From an uncultured Pseudomonadota bacterium (GTDB lineage: Bacteria; Pseudomonadota; Gammaproteobacteria; Burkholderiales; Eutrophovitaceae), in the NCBI GenBank assembly GCA_937983055.1, contig CALJLA010000158.1:1-27418 (forward strand): DNA of 27,418 bases. Reading direction: 5' to 3'. The notes beneath the pieces are model-generated. The model saw only the letters and a list, made by a program, of their open reading frames with translations, was not told where the DNA came from and made no database searches. Shown one piece after another: positions 22,883 to 27,418 of this stretch (position 1 is its first letter; each line of letters opens with the position of its first letter). Position numbers and translations under genes: made by a program.

Positions 22883-24253
22883 TCAATCTCCTTTGCCTTC
22901 TTCGGCCACCGGAACAACCTCCAGTTCCAGCCCGTTCACGCCCGACACCCTGAGTTTCTGTCCGCGCCTGAGTGGTGCGGAACTCTTCACCTTCCAGTTC
23001 TCGCTGTGCACCCGCGCCCAGCCGTCGCGCTCGAAATCGTCGAGCGCCACCCCGACCGCACCCACCAGTTCTTCGCTGCCGGACACCACCGGTCGGTCGC
23101 GCGCCCTCAGCGCCATGTAGACGATCCCGACCAGGATCAGGACGCTCGCCAGCGAAACGCTGGCGATGATCTCCCAGGGAATCTGGAATCCAGGCACGTC
23201 GGTATCCATGAGCATCACCGATCCCACGACGAAAGCAATTGCCCCGCCGACGCCCAGCGCGCCGTAGGATGGCACGAAGACCTCGGCCACGATGAATCCG
23301 ATGCCGACCAGTATCAGCGCGACGCCGGCGTAGTTCACCGGCAGCAGTTGGAAAGCATACATCGCGAGCAGCAGGCAGACTGCGCCAGACACTCCCGGCA
23401 CGATCGCGCCGGGGTTATAGAACTCCAGCAGCAGGCCGTAGATGCCGATCAGCATCAGGATATACGCCACGCTCGGGTTGGTGATGGTCGCCAGGAAACG
23501 GTTGCGCCAGTCCGGTTCGATGCTGACTGTTTCGGCGCCTGCCGTCTCCAGCGTCGCCTGCTGTCCGGACTGCAGCGGGACCGTGCGCCCGTCAACCTGC
23601 TTCAACAGATCGGGAATGTCGGTCGCGACCAGATCGATGACCTTGATGCGGGCTGCCTCCTCGGCCGGCAGGCTGACTGCCTCGCGGACGGCCTTTTCCG
23701 CCCACTCCACGTTGCGTCCCCGCAACTGCGCCAGCCCCCGGATGTAGGCGGCTGCATCGGCCACCGCCTTGCGATTGGACGCACCGGCCGGATCGGGCGC
23801 GTCGGCCTGGTCGTCGGCCTGCTTGTCCTTGCTGCCGCGGTCGCGCGGCGGACGGTCGCCGCCGCCCGGCCCGACCACCGGCACCGGCGTGGCCGCACCC
23901 AGATTGGTAGCCGGCGACATCGCGGCAATGTGACTTGCATAAAGGATGTAGGTGCCGGCACTGGCGGCGCGCGCGCCGCTGGGATGCACAAAGGTGGCGA
24001 CCGGTATCGGCGAGGCCAGGATGTCCTTGATGATGTCGCGCATCGACGTATCCAGGCCACCGGGCGTATCCATGCGCAGGACGACGAGTTGCGCGTTGCG
24101 ATCCTGCGCCTTGGCAAGACCGCGATGCAGGTAATCGGCCGTGGCAGGACCGATTGCCCCGTCCACCGAGAGCACCACGACGGGGCGGTCGGCGGCAGCG
24201 CACAGGCCGGCGGTCAGCAACAGTAATGCAAGAATGAATCGCAGGGCACACAT
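22883..24253 (-). CDS. NfeD-type membrane-bound serine protease (ClpP-like)
   Basis: Membrane protease partner of the slipin, 456 residues. A signal peptide (MCALRFILALLLLTAGLCAA) precedes a ClpP-fold domain with catalytic-type Ser98 in ARAASAGTYI and a candidate general-base Lys162 in NRKAVADAAAYIRGLA. This matches the Ser/Lys dyad of Pyrococcus 1510-N. A ~40-residue Gly/Pro/Asp/Lys-rich insert (about 124-160) lies between the two. Four to five membrane helices follow (~260-390), then the C-terminal NfeD OB-fold (VGAVGVALDDFERDGWARV). The ATG at 24253 has GGAG 8 bases upstream; two GTGs just before it are less well spaced. Confidence 0.94.
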   Translation of the reverse strand: MCALRFILALLLLTAGLCAAADRPVVVLSVDGAIGPATADYLHRGLAKAQDRNAQLVVLRMDTPGGLDTSMRDIIKDILASPIPVATFVHPSGARAASAGTYILYASHIAAMSPATNLGAATPVPVVGPGGGDRPPRDRGSKDKQADDQADAPDPAGASNRKAVADAAAYIRGLAQLRGRNVEWAEKAVREAVSLPAEEAARIKVIDLVATDIPDLLKQVDGRTVPLQSGQQATLETAGAETVSIEPDWRNRFLATITNPSVAYILMLIGIYGLLLEFYNPGAIVPGVSGAVCLLLAMYAFQLLPVNYAGVALILVGIGFIVAEVFVPSYGALGVGGAIAFVVGSVMLMDTDVPGFQIPWEIIASVSLASVLILVGIVYMALRARDRPVVSGSEELVGAVGVALDDFERDGWARVHSENWKVKSSAPLRRGQKLRVSGVNGLELEVVPVAEEGKGD

Positions 24254-24286
24254 CACCACGGCTCCACGCGTCGCAGATCCCGCCGA

Positions 24287-24292
24287 ACTATA
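24287..24292 (-). promoter_or_regulatory. Possible -10 of the nfeD-slipin operon
   Basis: TATAGT on the minus strand lies 34 bases before the nfeD ATG in a 159-base gap otherwise without features. No convincing -35 lies 16-18 bases upstream. The same gap shows no T-tract terminator for the preceding DUF2147 gene. Confidence 0.35.
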
Positions 24293-24412
24293 GCCTGAAA
24301 CCGCGCGCGAAGTCCTTTACAGCAAGCCGAACATCCCGGCACGCCACCGTTCGGCGCAGCCCGCCGCCGACAGCCGGAATCTTGCGCGCTCGCACGCTGC
24401 AGAGAGAACGCG

Positions 24413-24856
24413 TTACTCCATGCGATGCCACGTCTGACTGCGTCCGATCAGCGACACGCCGATGAAGCCGCGCACGTTGAGGCTCTTTCCGCCGTCGGTC
24501 ACCCGCATCTTGCAGCGGTAAATCTTGCCCTTCTTTGGATCGAGAATTTCTCCCCCGCTCCACTCCTCGCCCTTCTGCGTCAAGCCCCAGAGAATGGTCA
24601 TTCCCACGATGGGTTTGCCCTTGCGCTCTCCGTCGCACTTGTCGCACAGGTGCGCGGGGTCGTCTCCCGGCTGGTCGAAGACCTTCTCGACCACGCCGCG
24701 CAGTTCGCCGTTCACCTCGCTGATGCGAATGATCGAACGCTCCCGCCCGGTTTCATCGTCGACCGACTTCCATACGCCCACCGGGGTTTGCGCGTGCGCC
24801 CCGAAACTTGCCGACAACAGCCACACGAACATCGCACTCAGTAATGCCTTGCCCAT
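24413..24856 (-). CDS. Secreted DUF2147 family protein
   Basis: Small exported protein of unknown function, 147 residues. A signal peptide MGKALLSAMFVWLLSASFGAHA (predicted cut AHA|QT) precedes the DUF2147 domain, recognisable by GVWKSVDDETGRERSIIRI, the HLCDKCDGERKGKPIVGM segment with two Cys, and GGEILDPKKGKIYRCKMRV. It is probably a periplasmic lipocalin-like beta barrel. GGAGGA lies 6 bases before the ATG, which decides this start over the longer open frame reaching into the upstream gene. It is last in the thiolase-DUF4442-enolase run, 46 bases behind the enolase-family gene. The metabolic connection is unknown. Confidence 0.9.
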   Translation of the reverse strand: MGKALLSAMFVWLLSASFGAHAQTPVGVWKSVDDETGRERSIIRISEVNGELRGVVEKVFDQPGDDPAHLCDKCDGERKGKPIVGMTILWGLTQKGEEWSGGEILDPKKGKIYRCKMRVTDGGKSLNVRGFIGVSLIGRSQTWHRME

Positions 24857-24902
24857 GACACGTCCTCCTGCATCGGTGCCTGCACGGCGCCGGTTGGTTC
24901 GA

Positions 24903-26012
24903 TCATCTGCCATTGACCACGGGGGCAGCCACCCGCATTTTCTCTATCGCCTTCCAGTCCCACTCTATCCCAAGGCCGGGCGACTCGAAGGGACGGGCCA
25001 TGCCGTTTTCGATGCGCACCGAGTTTCGCATGATCATGTCCAGTTGCGGGATGTACTCGACCCATGGGGCATTGGGCACCGCCGCGCACAGCCCGACATG
25101 CAGTTCCATCAGATAGTGCGGGCAGATCGGCGTATTGAAGGACTCGGCAAGGTGCGCGCACTTGAGCCACGGGCTAATGCCGCCGATCCGCGCCACGTCG
25201 GCCTGCACGATCGTGCACGCCCCGCGCTGCAGGTATTCCCGGAAATGGCTGATCGAGTACACCGACTCGCCGATCGCGATCGGCAGCGAGGTCGCGGCCC
25301 GCAGCATCGCATGGCCGTTCAGATCCTCGGCCGGCAGCGGCTCCTCGAACCAGGCAAGGTCGATCGGTTCCCAATGCCGGGCGCGCCGGATCGCCTCTGC
25401 AACCGTGAAACCCTGGTTGGCGTCGACCATCAGTTCCATGCCGTCGCCGATCGCTTCGCGCACTGCCTGCAGGCGGCTGACATCTTCCCTCGCCTGCGGC
25501 TTGCCGACCTTCAGCTTGACGCCCCGGAATCCGCGTGCACGGGCCTCGAGCGCGTTCTCCACCAGTTGCGCGACTGGAATGTGCAGCCCCCCTCCCTCGG
25601 TATCGTAGACGGGGATCTCGCGCCGTGCTCCGCCCGCCATCCGGTGCAGCGGTAGCCCGGCGCGCCGGCAGCGCAAGTCCCAGAGCGCGGTGTCGATCGC
25701 GCACAGCGCCAGGCTGGTGATGGCACCGACTGCAGTTGCATGCGTGTGAAAGAACAGGTCCCGCCAGGCTTCTTCGACCATCGAGGGGTCGCGGCCGATC
25801 AGCTGCGGGGCGAGATGGTCACGCAGCAGCGCAACCACCGACGAGCCGCCGGTGCCGATCGTGTAGGTATAGCCGGTGCCCTCGCCGCCGTCGCTGTCGA
25901 ACACCCGCACCATCGGCGTTTCCTGGGTGTTGAACGCCTGAATCGCGTCGCCGCGCTTTGCCTTGGCGGGCAGGTCCACCTGGAAAATCTCAACGCGTTC
26001 GATCTTTGCCAT
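24903..26012 (-). CDS. Mandelate racemase-type enolase superfamily enzyme
   Basis: Metal-dependent enzyme that abstracts a proton alpha to a carboxylate, most likely an acid-sugar dehydratase, racemase or cycloisomerase. The protein is 369 residues. The N-terminal capping domain is followed by the barrel. The Mg ligands are Asp197 (MVDANQGF), Glu223 (WFEEPL) and Glu249 (AIGESVYS). The bases are Lys166/Lys168 (GVKLKVG) and the Asp272 (QADVARIGG) - His299 (CPHY) dyad. All are offset by exactly +2 from Pseudomonas mandelate racemase (Lys164/166, Asp195, Glu221, Glu247, Asp270, His297), so the MR subgroup is clear. The substrate cannot be read from sequence. GGGAG sits 4 bases before the ATG. Confidence 0.93.
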   Translation of the reverse strand: MAKIERVEIFQVDLPAKAKRGDAIQAFNTQETPMVRVFDSDGGEGTGYTYTIGTGGSSVVALLRDHLAPQLIGRDPSMVEEAWRDLFFHTHATAVGAITSLALCAIDTALWDLRCRRAGLPLHRMAGGARREIPVYDTEGGGLHIPVAQLVENALEARARGFRGVKLKVGKPQAREDVSRLQAVREAIGDGMELMVDANQGFTVAEAIRRARHWEPIDLAWFEEPLPAEDLNGHAMLRAATSLPIAIGESVYSISHFREYLQRGACTIVQADVARIGGISPWLKCAHLAESFNTPICPHYLMELHVGLCAAVPNAPWVEYIPQLDMIMRNSVRIENGMARPFESPGLGIEWDWKAIEKMRVAAPVVNGR

Positions 26013-26044
26013 GGATCTCCCAGCTTCGGCGCGCGAGTGACGGC

Positions 26045-26560
26045 TCAGACCGGACTGACGGCCGCGTCCTGCGCCAGCTTGTTCAGATAAGCTTCTTTGC
26101 GTGCCACGAAGATCGTCTTCATCACCACCGCGTGGACCACGCCTCCGGCATCGGTCAGAGGTATCTCGTAGTCGAGGTCGACCGACGCTTCGACCTCCAG
26201 CCGCTGGCGCAAATCGGCGAGTTCGCCCTCGCTGACGGAACACTCCGCGTACAGGGTGGAACGGCCGGGCTTGCGGTAACGGATCGTGCCCGCCTTGTCC
26301 CAGACGATATATCCGGGGCCGAGGCCGACCTTGATCAGAATCGCATAAAGCGGATCGGTGGCGGCGTACATCGCCCCGCCGAACAATGTGCCGAAGATGT
26401 TTCGGGTTCGCCAGTTGAGCGGCAACGCGATGCGGATGGTGCGGCGATCCTCTGCAATGTAGATCACTTTCGCCCCGGTTCCGCGAAATGCCGGGTACAG
26501 ATTGAAGCGCAGCCGGTCGATCCAGGACCGTAGGGACTCGCGGCTGTTGCCCCTCGCCAT
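26045..26560 (-). CDS. DUF4442 hotdog-fold protein (putative thioesterase)
   Basis: A 171-residue protein matching the DUF4442 hotdog family (YiiD C-terminal/PaaI-like). It begins with an RFNLYPAFRGTGAKVIYIAEDRR segment, followed by NWRTRNIFGTLFGGAMYAATDPLYAILI, where the Asn-x-Phe-Gly-Thr-x-Phe-Gly-Gly turn and central helix are typical. IVWDKAGTIRYRKPGR and a C-terminal beta strand follow. A thioesterase role on acyl-CoA is inferred from the fold and from the thiolase gene 16 bases upstream. GAGG lies 7 bases before the ATG. A 32-base gap separates it from the enolase-family gene. Confidence 0.85.
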   Translation of the reverse strand: MARGNSRESLRSWIDRLRFNLYPAFRGTGAKVIYIAEDRRTIRIALPLNWRTRNIFGTLFGGAMYAATDPLYAILIKVGLGPGYIVWDKAGTIRYRKPGRSTLYAECSVSEGELADLRQRLEVEASVDLDYEIPLTDAGGVVHAVVMKTIFVARKEAYLNKLAQDAAVSPV

Positions 26561-26576
26561 ACGCGCGCCTCGCCGC

Positions 26577-27418
26577 TCAACTCACCGCTTCGAACAGCCC
26601 CGCGGCACCCATTCCGGTGCCAATGCACATGGTTACCATGCCGTAGCGCAGCCCGTGCCGACGCAGCCCGTGCACGAGTGTCGCGGCGCGGATGGCGCCA
26701 GTGGCGCCGAGCGGATGACCGAGCGCGATGGCCCCGCCAAGCGGATTAACCTTGGCGCGGTCGAGGCCGAGATCGCCGATCACCGCCAGCGCCTGCGCCG
26801 CGAACGCCTCGTTGAGCTCGATCCAGTCCAGATCGTCCTGCCGGATACCGCTCTGCTTGAGCACCTTCGGTATCGCGAACTTTGGGCCGATGCCCATGAT
26901 CTCCGGCGGCACGCCGGCAACGGCAAAACTGACGTAACGTGCCAGCGGTCGCAGGTTGTAGCGCTGCAGCGCCGCCTCGGACGCGAGCACGATCGCGCCC
27001 GCCCCGTCCGAGGTCTGCGAGCTGTTGCCGGCCGTCACGGAACCCCTGGCAGCGAACGCCGGCCTGAGTTTGGCAAGCACGTCCGGGGTGGTACCGGGCC
27101 GGGGTCCTTCGTCCAGGCTCACGGTTCGGGACTGCACCGCGATTTCCCGGCTGGTCAGATCCGGTATCCGCTCCGCCACCGTATAGGGCGAAATCTCGTC
27201 CTTCCACTCGCCCTTCTCGGCGGCCGCCAGCGCCCGCCGATGGCTTTCGGTGGCGAACTCGTCCTGCGCCTCGCGCGGCACTTTCCACTGCTGTGCGACC
27301 TTTTCCGCAGTGATGCCCATGCCGTAGGCAATGCCGACGTTCTCATCGTCGAGAAAGATCCGCTCGTTTGCGGAGATATTGTTGCCACCCATCGGGATCA
27401 TACTCATGCTCTCGGTGG
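26577..27418 (-). CDS. Thiolase (acetyl-CoA C-acyltransferase), C-terminal part; 5' end outside window
   Basis: Thiolytic enzyme of beta-oxidation (or acetoacetyl-CoA condensation). About 280 residues are visible and the frame is still open at the right edge. The visible part opens with TESMSMIPMGGNN, a conserved thiolase segment, so the N-terminal half with the acyl-binding Cys is missing only because the window ends. Also seen are VTAGNSSQTSDGAGA, the conserved NEAFAAQALAV, the active-site His in GGAIALGHPLGATGA and the second active-site Cys in TMCIGTGMGAAG. It is upstream of DUF4442 (16-base gap) and the enolase-family gene, so it probably leads or sits inside that operon. A FadA-like role is most likely, but biosynthetic thiolase cannot be excluded. 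Confidence 0.95.
   Translation of the reverse strand, partial: TESMSMIPMGGNNISANERIFLDDENVGIAYGMGITAEKVAQQWKVPREAQDEFATESHRRALAAAEKGEWKDEISPYTVAERIPDLTSREIAVQSRTVSLDEGPRPGTTPDVLAKLRPAFAARGSVTAGNSSQTSDGAGAIVLASEAALQRYNLRPLARYVSFAVAGVPPEIMGIGPKFAIPKVLKQSGIRQDDLDWIELNEAFAAQALAVIGDLGLDRAKVNPLGGAIALGHPLGATGAIRAATLVHGLRRHGLRYGMVTMCIGTGMGAAGLFEAVS

Overview
The window is a GC-rich stretch of bacterial chromosome, most likely from a betaproteobacterium. The block tig-clpP-clpX-lon-hupB-tRNA-Val-tRNA-Asp-ppiD, with fabI and a peptide ABC importer beyond it, is an arrangement I associate with that class. The taxonomic call rests on gene order and protein resemblance, not on a database search. Nearly all of the sequence is coding. 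I see no insertion sequence, phage gene, CRISPR array or integration site.

Layout. (1) 1-6477, minus strand: a tightly packed importer operon with a lipoprotein substrate-binding protein, two permeases and a fused double ATPase that runs off the left edge; it resembles the Yej/Opp/Dpp peptide importers. (2) 6482-7367, plus strand: enoyl-ACP reductase FabI behind a visible -10 box and Shine-Dalgarno. (3) 7417-15893, minus strand: a protein-quality-control block of PpiD, two tRNAs, HU, Lon, ClpX, ClpP and trigger factor, followed by tRNA-Leu at 15961-16045. Lon has a heat-shock-like promoter and its own intrinsic terminator, and HU has a good sigma-70 promoter. (4) 16162-19907, plus strand: hpnC-hpnD-hpnE, the three-enzyme route from farnesyl diphosphate to squalene, with overlapping start and stop codons, and a fourth overlapping gene for a YciK-like short-chain dehydrogenase. 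(5) 19898-22043: a convergent hotdog thioesterase and the electron-transfer-flavoprotein:ubiquinone oxidoreductase. (6) 22116-24253, minus strand: slipin/NfeD pair. (7) 24413-27418, minus strand: a run of thiolase (cut by the right edge), DUF4442 hotdog protein, mandelate-racemase-type enolase and a secreted DUF2147 protein.

Together, region 3 folds, refolds and degrades proteins in cytoplasm and periplasm. Region 4 feeds triterpenoid (hopanoid) synthesis, although no cyclase lies in the window. Regions 5 and 7 point to acyl-CoA oxidation, with ETF-QO passing electrons to the quinone pool.

I found no clearly undescribed system. The items most worth a second look are the SDR locked into the squalene operon, the permease with a large N-terminal addition, the lipoprotein binding protein with an odd tail, the mandelate-racemase-type enzyme of unknown substrate, and the inverted repeat lying over the hupB -10 box.
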